Source of the DNA: Bacillus sp. AFS037270
Lineage (GTDB): Bacteria > Bacillota > Bacilli > Bacillales_B > DSM-18226
Direction: 5' to 3'
Assembly (NCBI RefSeq): GCF_002585305.1
Contig: NZ_NUNF01000010.1
Coordinates: 186,743 to 224,376, forward strand
DNA: 37,634 nucleotides
Shown here: positions 1-6,552 of the stretch, piece by piece
Layout of the letters: the number at the start of each line of letters is the position of its first letter
Numbering within the stretch: position 1 is the first letter of the stretch
Made by a program: the position numbers and the translations under genes
The notes under the pieces: generated by a model
Database searches by the model: none
Seen by the model: the letters and a program-made list of their open reading frames with translations, nothing else
What the model was told of the DNA's origin: nothing

Positions 1-13
1 GCTTGCGCTTTTC

Positions 14-1129
14 TTATTTTGTTTTTGACATTTCTTCTTCTTCTGCCTTTTTACGGAAATACTCTTCAGCGACTTGGTCAATTTCCTTTTTCAACTCTTC
101 GACCATTTGTGCCTCTGGAACCTTGCGGACAATCTCACCTTTTCTAAACAATAATCCTTCTCCACGGGCACCGGCGATGCCGATATCTGCTTCACGGGCT
201 TCCCCAGGACCGTTTACCGCGCAGCCTAATACTGAAACCTTAATGGGCGCTTTTATTGTTGAAATATATTCCTCTACTTCATTTGCGATGCTGATAAGGT
301 CAATTTCAATTCTTCCACAGGTGGGGCATGAAATTAATGTTGCTGCATTGGAAGAGAGACCAAATACTTTTAAAAGCTCGCGGGCAACTTTTACTTCCTC
401 AACAGGGTCGGCGCTTAAAGAAATACGTAGTGTATTTCCAATTCCTTTACTGATAATTGCACCTAAACCAGCCGCACTTTTCACTGTTCCGGAGAAAAGT
501 GTCCCAGATTCAGTTATTCCTAAGTGCAGTGGATAATCGAAAGCACGGGCAGCTTTTTCATACGCCTCGATGGCTAAATTAACATCAGATGCCTTCATAG
601 AAACAATAATATCATGGAAATCTAAGTCCTCGAGAATTTTAATATGGTGCAGGGCACTTTCTACCATCCCATCAGCTGTTGGGTAACCATATTTTTCAAG
701 GATTTTCTTTTCAAGTGAACCTGCATTTACGCCGATTCGAATCGGGATTCCACGTTCCTTGGCTGCTTTTACTACCGCTTCAACCTTTTCACGTTTACCA
801 ATATTCCCTGGATTAATCCGAATCTTATCAGCACCGCCCTCAATAGCCTTAAGTGCTAATTTATAATCAAAATGAATATCGACTACAAGTGGGATATTAA
901 TTCTTTTCTTAATTTCTGAAATAGCATTTGCAGCGCGTTCATCTGGACATGCTACTCGGACTATTTGACAGCCCGCTTCTTCCAATCTTTTTATCTCTGC
1001 AACGGTCGCCTCTACATCGTGCGTTTTCGTTGTAGTCATACTTTGAATAATGATTTCATTGCTCCCGCCAATGGTTAAATTTCCTACTTTAATTGGCCGG
1101 GTTTTGGTGCGATGTATGATTTCACTCAC
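14..1129 (-). CDS. ispG: 4-hydroxy-3-methylbut-2-en-1-yl diphosphate synthase (flavodoxin)
   Basis: IspG (GcpE) converts methylerythritol cyclodiphosphate to HMBPP in the MEP isoprenoid pathway, in the cytosol, using a [4Fe-4S] cluster. The protein has the expected length of about 371 residues. It carries the N-terminal TIM-barrel signature [17 protein letters not shown]. The C-terminal cluster ligands are SCPTCGR (Cys268, Cys271) and [10 protein letters not shown] (Cys303). I place the start at the GTG at 1129. An AAGGAGAG ribosome binding site lies just upstream, and the product then begins (M)[11 protein letters not shown], the usual IspG N-terminus. The longer TTG start at 1150 would place that ribosome binding site inside the gene. 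The gene is probably read from its own promoter at 1264-1293. Identity is very secure; the start is likely but inferred. Confidence 0.97.
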   Translation of the reverse strand: MSEIIHRTKTRPIKVGNLTIGGSNEIIIQSMTTTKTHDVEATVAEIKRLEEAGCQIVRVACPDERAANAISEIKKRINIPLVVDIHFDYKLALKAIEGGADKIRINPGNIGKREKVEAVVKAAKERGIPIRIGVNAGSLEKKILEKYGYPTADGMVESALHHIKILEDLDFHDIIVSMKASDVNLAIEAYEKAARAFDYPLHLGITESGTLFSGTVKSAAGLGAIISKGIGNTLRISLSADPVEEVKVARELLKVFGLSSNAATLISCPTCGRIEIDLISIANEVEEYISTIKAPIKVSVLGCAVNGPGEAREADIGIAGARGEGLLFRKGEIVRKVPEAQMVEELKKEIDQVAEEYFRKKAEEEEMSKTK

Positions 1130-1263
1130 GTGTAATTCGCTCTCCTTCAAATGTGGATTCGAATTTTAATAAATCCGATCTATTGCCGTGTTAACGGTCC
1201 GTACTTGAATGTACTCACAAACAATAATCATTGAATGTGATAACCTGATTCGAGGTTCATCTT

Positions 1264-1293
1264 ATTTTATCAGCCATGTGCTATTTTTGACAA
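1264..1293 (-). promoter_or_regulatory. sigma-A-type promoter for ispG
   Basis: On the minus strand TTGTCA (1288-1293) and TAAAAT (1264-1269) are separated by 18 bp, about 135 bases upstream of the ispG start. This reads as a near-consensus vegetative promoter. Nothing in the intervening leader looked like a known riboswitch. Confidence 0.5.
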
Positions 1294-1312
1294 GATTAAC
1301 GACATATCCTCT

Positions 1313-1648
1313 TTATTTTGAGTAATCTGGAAAATGATATGTGGAACCTATTTGAATTTTTTCAGGGGACTTACCTCCATTTAATGTTTGAAAGTCCTCG
1401 ATTAAGTCAGCAATGGATACAGGTAGTGATTTATTAATTTTATGCTCCACAATGGAAATCACTGTATCGCCTGGTTTTACCTCGGCATCGAATGAAGGCG
1501 TGTCTGTTTCGGCAGGTGCGGGGGTTCTTTGCTCAACTTTTGCGTCTACAGGTTGAGTGGTCGAGGCTGGAAGAGTGCCAACGGTTAGGTCGTAATAAAT
1601 AACATATATGACTAAAATAGAAAAGAGAATACCGAATATCTTTTTCAT
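1313..1648 (-). CDS. yqfZ: membrane-anchored LysM-like protein (YqfZ-like)
   Basis: This is a 111-residue protein. One N-terminal transmembrane or signal segment (about residues 3-20, KIFGILFSILVIYVIYY) is followed by a Pro/Thr/Glu-rich linker. The C-terminal LysM-like domain (about 60-111) shows the usual EVKPGDTVISIV opening and an IQIGSTYHFP end. LysM domains bind peptidoglycan or chitin-type glycans, so an extracellular, membrane-tethered wall-binding role is inferred. The start at 1648 is chosen because a GGAGG site lies 9-13 bases upstream. The reading frame stays open to 1696, but the added residues precede the signal segment and have no good ribosome binding site. The position between yqgB and ispG matches yqfZ of B. 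subtilis. The exact function is not known. Confidence 0.8.
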   Translation of the reverse strand: MKKIFGILFSILVIYVIYYDLTVGTLPASTTQPVDAKVEQRTPAPAETDTPSFDAEVKPGDTVISIVEHKINKSLPVSIADLIEDFQTLNGGKSPEKIQIGSTYHFPDYSK

Positions 1649-1709
1649 GGGACAAGCCTCCAGAAAGAATGTTTGTACATTCGTATGCTTGTCCACACTT
1701 AATTAGAAC

Positions 1710-1735
1710 AAAAAAACGCCCATTGACGGGCGTTT
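1710..1735 (-). terminator. intrinsic terminator of yqgB
   Basis: The 8-bp stem AAACGCCC / GGGCGTTT (1714-1721 with 1728-1735) is followed on the minus strand by a run of T residues. The stem overlaps the yqgB stop codon. Confidence 0.85.
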
Positions 1736-2501
1736 AGTTTGAATTTTTAGGCTTCGGAACTTCCTTAATTGCAAGGTATAACACAATGATGACTACAAAC
1801 CAATTAATTAGGAAGCTGTTAGGAACTACAGTTTGAATAGCAGTCATAATGGTGAAAAATAAGGTTGGCAATGTTTCACTGTATGCTGCCATTCTCCATA
1901 ATTGCCGGTAATTAAGCTTACGATTTCCTTTTAAAGCAAGGCCGATAAAGGCTAGAACTGATATCTCAATGAAACTAGCTGCGCTTGAGAAAATATAAAT
2001 GAACAGCGATACAACGGGAATAATAATCCCTTTCATTCCACCAATAGTATCAACAAAATTTAGCAGGTCGTTATTGGTAATATGTATATCATTCATCATG
2101 GAATATGGATAGGTCTCAACGTTGCCGCCGGAGGACAATGCAAACTCATCCTTCAATAATGCGAAAGCATTTCCTTCATCCGCTACGTCATCTCCAGATA
2201 TTGCACCAGTAGGATCAATAATAATGGTAAAGTTGTCCTTATCGATCGTAACCGGCACATCTGTTTTGGCTGTAAGCTGTCCATTTTTAATGGAGAAAGA
2301 AGGAGCTTCGTCTTTTATAATCGTTTTTGCAGCGTCAATTCCCTCTATGAGCGCGGTACTAAAATAAATAATGGATGGCAGGATGGAGATAAATGTTAAG
2401 AAAAACACATATAAAATTGTTTTTCCTATACCCTGAAAACGAAATAGGGCAATATCCCTTGGGGAATAAATACTTTTATAAAATTGTTTGAAAATATTCA
2501 T
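1734..2501 (-). CDS. yqgB: DUF1189 family membrane protein (YqgB-like)
   Basis: This 255-residue integral membrane protein matches the DUF1189 family in layout. A short cytosolic N-terminus (MNIFKQFYKSIYSPRDIALFRFQG) leads to a first membrane segment near residues 27-48. A soluble domain of roughly 110 residues, probably outside the membrane, follows, then about four membrane segments in the C-terminal half. The start at 2501 has AAGGTGG six bases upstream. The open frame extends to 2540, but those residues lack a ribosome binding site and would disrupt the conserved N-terminus. It has its own promoter at 2546-2574 and a terminator at 1710-1735, so it is likely monocistronic. No biochemical function is established for the family. 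Confidence 0.85.
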   Translation of the reverse strand: MNIFKQFYKSIYSPRDIALFRFQGIGKTILYVFFLTFISILPSIIYFSTALIEGIDAAKTIIKDEAPSFSIKNGQLTAKTDVPVTIDKDNFTIIIDPTGAISGDDVADEGNAFALLKDEFALSSGGNVETYPYSMMNDIHITNNDLLNFVDTIGGMKGIIIPVVSLFIYIFSSAASFIEISVLAFIGLALKGNRKLNYRQLWRMAAYSETLPTLFFTIMTAIQTVVPNSFLINWFVVIIVLYLAIKEVPKPKNSN

Positions 2502-2545
2502 AAATAACCACCTTAAAAGAAACATGATAAAAAGACACACTTTCT

Positions 2546-2574
2546 ATTGTAGCCTGTGTTATTAATATATACAA
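2546..2574 (-). promoter_or_regulatory. sigma-A-type promoter for yqgB
   Basis: On the minus strand TTGTAT (2569-2574) and TACAAT (2546-2551) are exactly 17 bp apart, with transcription predicted to start about 35-40 bases upstream of the yqgB ATG. Confidence 0.6.
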
Positions 2575-2649
2575 GAATGTAGAGGTATCGAAACTATTTT
2601 GATATTAATACGTATAGAAGGATAAGAAGAAAAAGAAGGATGAGAATAA

Positions 2650-3132
2650 ATGGAAGTAGTTTATTGGATTATTATAAGTATTTTATTTGTTGTAGCCTTT
2701 GTTGGATTGGTTTACCCTATTATTCCGAGTGTGTTATTTTTGCTGGCGGGATTTCTTTTGTATGGTGTATTTTTTTCATTTGAACCTTTTAGTTGGTTGT
2801 TTTGGCTTATTCAGGGATTATTTGTCGTGTTATTGTTTGCAGCGGATTATGTAGCGAACCTAATTGGGATAAAAAAGTATGGGGGCTCGAAGGCCGGGGT
2901 TTGGGGAAGTACGATTGGTATTATAGCAGGGCCGTTTGTGATTCCTATATTCGGAATTTTAATTGGACCGTTTATTGGTGCCATTGCAGCAGAGTTAATC
3001 GTTAATAAAAGAAGCTTAAGCGAGAGTGTGAAAGTAGGAGTCGGATCGGTAATCGGGTTTATAAGCAGTGTTATCACAAAAACCATTATTCAAGTCATTA
3101 TGGTTGGCTATTTTTTTATGGTAGTTCTATAA
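2650..3132 (+). CDS. yqgC: DUF456 family membrane protein (YqgC-like)
   Basis: This is a 160-residue, very hydrophobic protein with about four or five transmembrane segments. It shows the DUF456 pattern: an early VYPIIPSVLFLLAG segment, the cytosolic motif IKKYGGSKAGVWGSTIG, and the glycine- and proline-rich GPFVIPIFGILIGPFIGA. The start at 2650 is preceded by AAGAAGGATGAG. It is transcribed divergently from yqgB, and the pairing with yqgB and sodA matches B. subtilis gene order. The family's function is not established. Confidence 0.85.
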   Translation: MEVVYWIIISILFVVAFVGLVYPIIPSVLFLLAGFLLYGVFFSFEPFSWLFWLIQGLFVVLLFAADYVANLIGIKKYGGSKAGVWGSTIGIIAGPFVIPIFGILIGPFIGAIAAELIVNKRSLSESVKVGVGSVIGFISSVITKTIIQVIMVGYFFMVVL

Positions 3133-3140
3133 AGGAGGGA

Positions 3141-3164
3141 AGCCACTTGGTTACCCAGGTGGCT
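3141..3164. terminator. possible terminator hairpin between convergent yqgC and fnr
   Basis: A 10-bp stem, AGCCACTTGG / CCAGGTGGCT with one G-U pair and loop TTAC, lies between two convergent genes. Neither strand has a clear T tract directly after it, so efficient termination is uncertain. Confidence 0.4.
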
Positions 3165-3185
3165 TGTCAAGTGCGCTTTAAGCTT

Positions 3186-3881
3186 TTAATTAATCCCGCA
3201 AATTTCAAACGGACAGTTTTGGCAATCAACTTCCGTTTTTAAATAAGCTAAGTTCTTTATCGTGAATTTTTGATTATCATATAGAATGATATCCTTTTCA
3301 CGGAGTTCTTTTAAGGCACGTTGAATGACCTCTCTTGTGCCATAGGTTAAGTTGGCCAGTTCCTGATGAGTTAAAGGCAAATCAATTAATACACCGTTTT
3401 CAGTTTTAACCCCGTAAGAATTACAAAGCCGGATGAGGATGGAATATAAACCACCTTTTTTGCCATTCATAATTAAGTCCTGACATTTCATTTGAGCCTT
3501 TAAATATCCTGTGCTTAACCATGCAACTAAAGCATTCATAGCTTCAGGGTCTGTTAAAATAAATTCTTCAAATAGTTCTTTTTTAATAAATAGAACTTCA
3601 CAGTCAGTTAGTGCCTTAGCAAAAAACTGATACTTAGGATTGTCTTTAAAAAGCTGGTACTCCACGATTATTTCCCTGCCATTTAAGACCTTTAAAATAA
3701 ATTCCTTACCGCGTAAATGAACCCTTCCTAATGCAATACTGCCTTTAAGGATTAAGTATATATATTCTACCGGATCTTTTTCGTGAAAAAGGGCTGAACC
3801 AGCTTTTACCTTCTGGATTGGCTCGTTTTTTTGGAAAAATTGTACCATTAAACTATATATCGAAATGCTTGTGGTTTGCAT
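3186..3881 (-). CDS. fnr: Crp/Fnr-family oxygen-sensing regulator, Bacillus Fnr type
   Basis: This 231-residue regulator has an N-terminal cyclic-nucleotide-binding-like beta barrel (about 15-115), a long dimerization helix (about 115-150) and a C-terminal winged HTH (about 165-212, LTHQELANLTYGTREVIQRAL). Its end carries Cys220-x2-Cys223-x4-Cys228 (CQNCPFEIC). This is the spacing of the C-terminal [4Fe-4S] ligands of B. subtilis Fnr, where an Asp in the dimer helix is the fourth ligand; Asp135 here is well placed for it. It therefore probably senses low oxygen and controls anaerobic genes. The start at 3881 has AAAGGAG eight bases upstream. It lies upstream of and divergent from sodA, whereas B. 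subtilis fnr is near narK. DNA targets cannot be read from this window. Confidence 0.85.
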   Translation of the reverse strand: MQTTSISIYSLMVQFFQKNEPIQKVKAGSALFHEKDPVEYIYLILKGSIALGRVHLRGKEFILKVLNGREIIVEYQLFKDNPKYQFFAKALTDCEVLFIKKELFEEFILTDPEAMNALVAWLSTGYLKAQMKCQDLIMNGKKGGLYSILIRLCNSYGVKTENGVLIDLPLTHQELANLTYGTREVIQRALKELREKDIILYDNQKFTIKNLAYLKTEVDCQNCPFEICGIN

Positions 3882-3911
3882 ATTTGTCACTCCTTTTACC
3901 TCTACAAGTTG

Positions 3912-3940
3912 ATTAAAATCCATTATAAATAGCATGTCAA
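3912..3940 (-). promoter_or_regulatory. sigma-A-type promoter for fnr
   Basis: On the minus strand a consensus TTGACA (3935-3940) and TTTAAT (3912-3917) are 17 bp apart, about 30 bases upstream of the fnr start. No clear TGTGA-N6-TCACA Fnr site was seen next to it. Confidence 0.65.
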
Positions 3941-4076
3941 TAAGGCTTTATTGATGATAAGGTAGTCCTTTTGTTCAGATATGACAAAAATCGTTGACAG
4001 GATGCCTTTTTGTTGAATCATGACAATTTTTCGAAAAATAGCTAGGTAATGGATTACCGCCCTTTTTTAATGGTAT

Positions 4077-4254
4077 GGCTGTGTTAAATTTGAGTGTTGA
4101 TTTCCGCTCCAGGCGCGAGCGGTTCGCGGGTGGTCCGGGGAGCCTCCTCGGCGCTATGCGCCTGTGGGGTCTCCCCAGCCCCGTACTCTCGCAGGAGTCT
4201 GCGCGCCTTCCGCTCCGATCAACATGTTAAAAATCACAATAATCTTACACAGCC
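4077..4254. repeat. GC-rich MITE-like dispersed repeat with terminal inverted repeats
   Basis: The 178-bp element begins GGCTGTGT (4077-4084) and ends with the exact inverse ACACAGCC (4247-4254). A second inverted pair, GTTGAT / ATCAAC, lies just inside. Its GC-rich core contains several complementary segments (GGGGAGCC / GGTCTCCCC) and contrasts sharply with the AT-rich surroundings. The flanks AATGGTAT (4069-4076) and ATTGGTAT (4255-4262) match at 7 of 8 positions, resembling a target-site duplication. It has no open reading frame of note. I recognise the core as a type of palindromic repeat scattered through some Bacillaceae genomes; that is memory, not a search. It fills most of the gap between fnr and sodA. 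Confidence 0.7.
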
Positions 4255-4353
4255 ATTGGTATAAAAATCTGTAAAAGGGAAATTGTATTTATGTTGGGTA
4301 TAAGCATTTTATTTGAAAGGAAAAACCAATTTTGGTATCTTTTAAGTAACGCT

Positions 4354-4386
4354 TTAGAATTATTCTTATAAGTAATAGGTTATAAT
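4354..4386 (+). promoter_or_regulatory. sodA promoter with Fur/PerR-like dyad over the -35 region
   Basis: A consensus -10 TATAAT is at 4381-4386. The -35 region is not consensus and is covered by the inverted repeat AGAAT-T-ATTCT (4356-4366), part of TTAGAATTATTCTTA (4354-4368). That sequence partly resembles the TTATAATnATTATAA consensus of PerR/Fur boxes. Whether any regulator binds is inference. Confidence 0.4.
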
Positions 4387-4432
4387 CGCCTAAAGCCCAT
4401 AACAAATACTATGTACATAGGAGGAATTTATC

Positions 4433-5041
4433 ATGGCATTTGAATTACCAAAATTACCTTATGCAGAGGATGCACTAGAACCACACATCGACAAAGAAAC
4501 AATGAATATTCACCACACTAGACACCACAACACATATGTTACAAACTTAAATAATGCATTAGCAGGAAATGAAGAATTACTTTCTAAATCAGTTGAAGAA
4601 GTAATTTCGAATTTGGATGCGGTTCCAGAAGCTGCACGTACAGCTGTGCGCAATAATGGTGGTGGTCATGCTAACCACTCTTTATTCTGGCAAATCCTTT
4701 CTCCAAATGGCGGTGGTGCCCCAACTGGTGAATTGGCTGACGCAATCACTAGCAAATTTGGCAGCTTCGATAATTTCAAAGAAGAGTTTGCAAAAGCAGC
4801 AACTACACGGTTCGGCTCTGGCTGGGCTTGGTTATCTGTAAACAATGGTGAATTAGAAGTTTCTAGTACTCCAAATCAAGATTCTCCATTAATGGAAGGT
4901 AAAACTCCAATTCTTGGACTTGATGTTTGGGAGCATGCTTACTATCTAAAATATCAAAACAAACGTCCTGATTACATTTCTTCGTTCTGGAATGTTGTTA
5001 ACTGGGATGAAGTTTCAAAGCGTTATAACGCAGCGAAGTAA
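4433..5041 (+). CDS. sodA: superoxide dismutase (Mn)
   Basis: This is a full-length 202-residue cytosolic Mn/Fe superoxide dismutase that disproportionates superoxide to hydrogen peroxide and oxygen. The four metal ligands are visible: His27 and His82 ([11 protein letters not shown]), then Asp164 and His168 in the DVWEHAYY signature. The GGG before the second ligand and the Gln in TPNQDSP are typical of manganese enzymes. A strong AGGAGG ribosome binding site precedes the ATG. It is monocistronic, with its own promoter and a strong terminator at 5042-5084. Identity is secure. Confidence 0.97.
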   Translation: MAFELPKLPYAEDALEPHIDKETMNIHHTRHHNTYVTNLNNALAGNEELLSKSVEEVISNLDAVPEAARTAVRNNGGGHANHSLFWQILSPNGGGAPTGELADAITSKFGSFDNFKEEFAKAATTRFGSGWAWLSVNNGELEVSSTPNQDSPLMEGKTPILGLDVWEHAYYLKYQNKRPDYISSFWNVVNWDEVSKRYNAAK

Positions 5042-5084
5042 TGAATGAAAAAAAGGCAGCATTTAGCTGTCTTTTTTTCATTCA
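5042..5084. terminator. sodA intrinsic terminator
   Basis: A long stem, GAATGAAAAAAAGGCAGC paired with GCTGTCTTTTTTTCATTC, starts directly after the sodA stop and is followed by a T-rich stretch. It is nearly symmetric and could also act on the other strand. Confidence 0.85.
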
Positions 5085-5120
5085 TTTTAATTTGTATAAG
5101 AACCTAGTAGTTGATAAAGA

Positions 5121-5150
5121 CTACCCTTATGACAAAGGGGAGTTTTTTTT
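5121..5150 (+). promoter_or_regulatory. terminator-like hairpin that covers the yqgE ribosome binding site
   Basis: CTACCCTT (5121-5128) pairs with AAGGGGAG (5135-5142) around a short loop, with one mismatch, followed by eight T residues. The yqgE ATG comes immediately after. The 3' arm is also the ribosome binding site, so the same hairpin could stop transcription or block translation. Confidence 0.4.
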
Positions 5151-6368
5151 ATGGCAAAAAAATTTAAGCTTTTAGGCGACGTGGAATTAACAAAGGATTT
5201 ATCACTTTTGCTGATCATTGGAGGTTTGTATTCATTGAGTGTTGCTTTATCCAACACATTTGTGAATATTTATCTTTGGAAGCAAACAGGACAGTATTCC
5301 GATATTGCCCTATATAACCTCTCAATAGTCGTATTGCAGCCGTTAACGTTTATTTTGGCGGGGCGGTGGGCGAAAAAAATCGATCGAGTGATTGTGCTGC
5401 GAATTGGTGTAATCGCTTTAGCGTTGTTTTATCTTGCTGTACTGATTACGGGCACAAATGCTTCTACTTATTTACTTTTATTAGGCGGCCTGCTTGGAAT
5501 TGGTTATGGCTTCTATTGGTTAGCCTATAATGTGTTAACTTTTGAAATTACCGAACCAGAGACAAGAGATTTTTTTAATGGATTTTTAGGGATATTATCT
5601 TCTGCAGGCGGCATGATTGGACCAATCGCAGCAGGTATTATCATTACAAAATTTGAAGAATTTACCGGATATACGTTCGTTTTTGGTTTATCACTTGCAT
5701 TATTCGGGTTAGCGGTGTTTATGAGTTTTTCATTAAAACCAAGGCCTGCTTCCGGAAAATACTGCTTTACACGAATTATTGAGGAAAGGAAACAAAACGA
5801 AAATTGGCGTTTTGTGACAAATGCTCATTTTGTTCAGGGGTTACGAGAGGGTACTTTTGCTTTTGTCATCTCTGTTTTTGTTTATATTTCGACAGGAAGT
5901 GAAATGTCTTTAGGTACGTTTGGCCTAATCAATTCTGGAATTTCCTTTGTTGCTTACTATTTTGCGTCAAGATTAATTAAGAAAAATCATCGAAAAAAAG
6001 CCATTTTAATTGGCGGGATTATCCTTTATGCTTCAGTCCTGTTGATTATTTGGGATTTGAACTTTGTAAAATTATTATTATATGGAGGGATGATTGCAAT
6101 AGCGTACCCACTATTGTTAGTCCCTTATAGTTCAACTACATATGATGTAATTGGGTCTGGGTGGAAAGCTGCAGAAATGAGGATTGAGTATATTGTTGTT
6201 CGGGAAATCTACCTCAATCTCGGCAGGATTATATCTGTCCTAGCTTTCCTAGCGGCTGTTACATGGTTTAACGAAGAAGAAAGTATTCCGATTTTATTAT
6301 TGTTTTTAGGTGCGGGTCATTTATTAATCTATTTGTTTATGAGAAGAGTTCAATTACCTGCAGCATAA
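5151..6368 (+). CDS. yqgE: MFS transporter (YqgE-like)
   Basis: This is a 405-residue polytopic membrane protein with about 12 hydrophobic segments, split by a cytosolic loop near residues 195-220 (LKPRPASGKYCFTRI). The layout is that of the major facilitator superfamily. The first half includes a glycine-rich LLLLGGLLGIGYGFYW segment and the second AAEMRIEYIVVREIYLNLGR. The start ATG at 5151 directly follows a T8 tract, with GGGGAG eight bases upstream. It lies between sodA and pbpA as in B. subtilis. The substrate cannot be inferred from the sequence; family members are often annotated as efflux permeases. It has its own terminator at 6371-6399. Confidence 0.85.
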   Translation: MAKKFKLLGDVELTKDLSLLLIIGGLYSLSVALSNTFVNIYLWKQTGQYSDIALYNLSIVVLQPLTFILAGRWAKKIDRVIVLRIGVIALALFYLAVLITGTNASTYLLLLGGLLGIGYGFYWLAYNVLTFEITEPETRDFFNGFLGILSSAGGMIGPIAAGIIITKFEEFTGYTFVFGLSLALFGLAVFMSFSLKPRPASGKYCFTRIIEERKQNENWRFVTNAHFVQGLREGTFAFVISVFVYISTGSEMSLGTFGLINSGISFVAYYFASRLIKKNHRKKAILIGGIILYASVLLIIWDLNFVKLLLYGGMIAIAYPLLLVPYSSTTYDVIGSGWKAAEMRIEYIVVREIYLNLGRIISVLAFLAAVTWFNEEESIPILLLFLGAGHLLIYLFMRRVQLPAA

Positions 6369-6370
6369 AG

Positions 6371-6399
6371 CGGTGAGTTTAATCTCATCGTTTTTTTTT
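6371..6399 (+). terminator. yqgE intrinsic terminator
   Basis: The stem CGGTGAG / CTCATCG (6371-6377 with 6384-6390, one G-U pair) is followed by nine T residues just after the yqgE stop. Confidence 0.85.
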
Positions 6400-6552
6400 G
6401 TACAATCACCGAAAAGTGGCGTGGTACTAAAAAAGGAAACAATTTGGTCTAGGTTTTTTAACAAAATTGGTAAGGGTTATTCATAGAAAAATAGAACATT
6501 ATCCTTTAAAATAAAGAAAGTTATGTAAGCCTTCGAGTAAAGGAAGTGTAGA

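Noticed and set aside
3..536. 177-codon plus-strand ORF opposite ispG
   Set aside because: It is antisense to the well-conserved ispG, has no ribosome binding site and its composition reflects the shadow of the real gene.
4045..4070. GGTAATGGATTACC dyad followed by T6 upstream of the MITE-like repeat
   Set aside because: The stem is only five pairs with a small loop and no gene ends nearby; too weak to call a terminator or operator.
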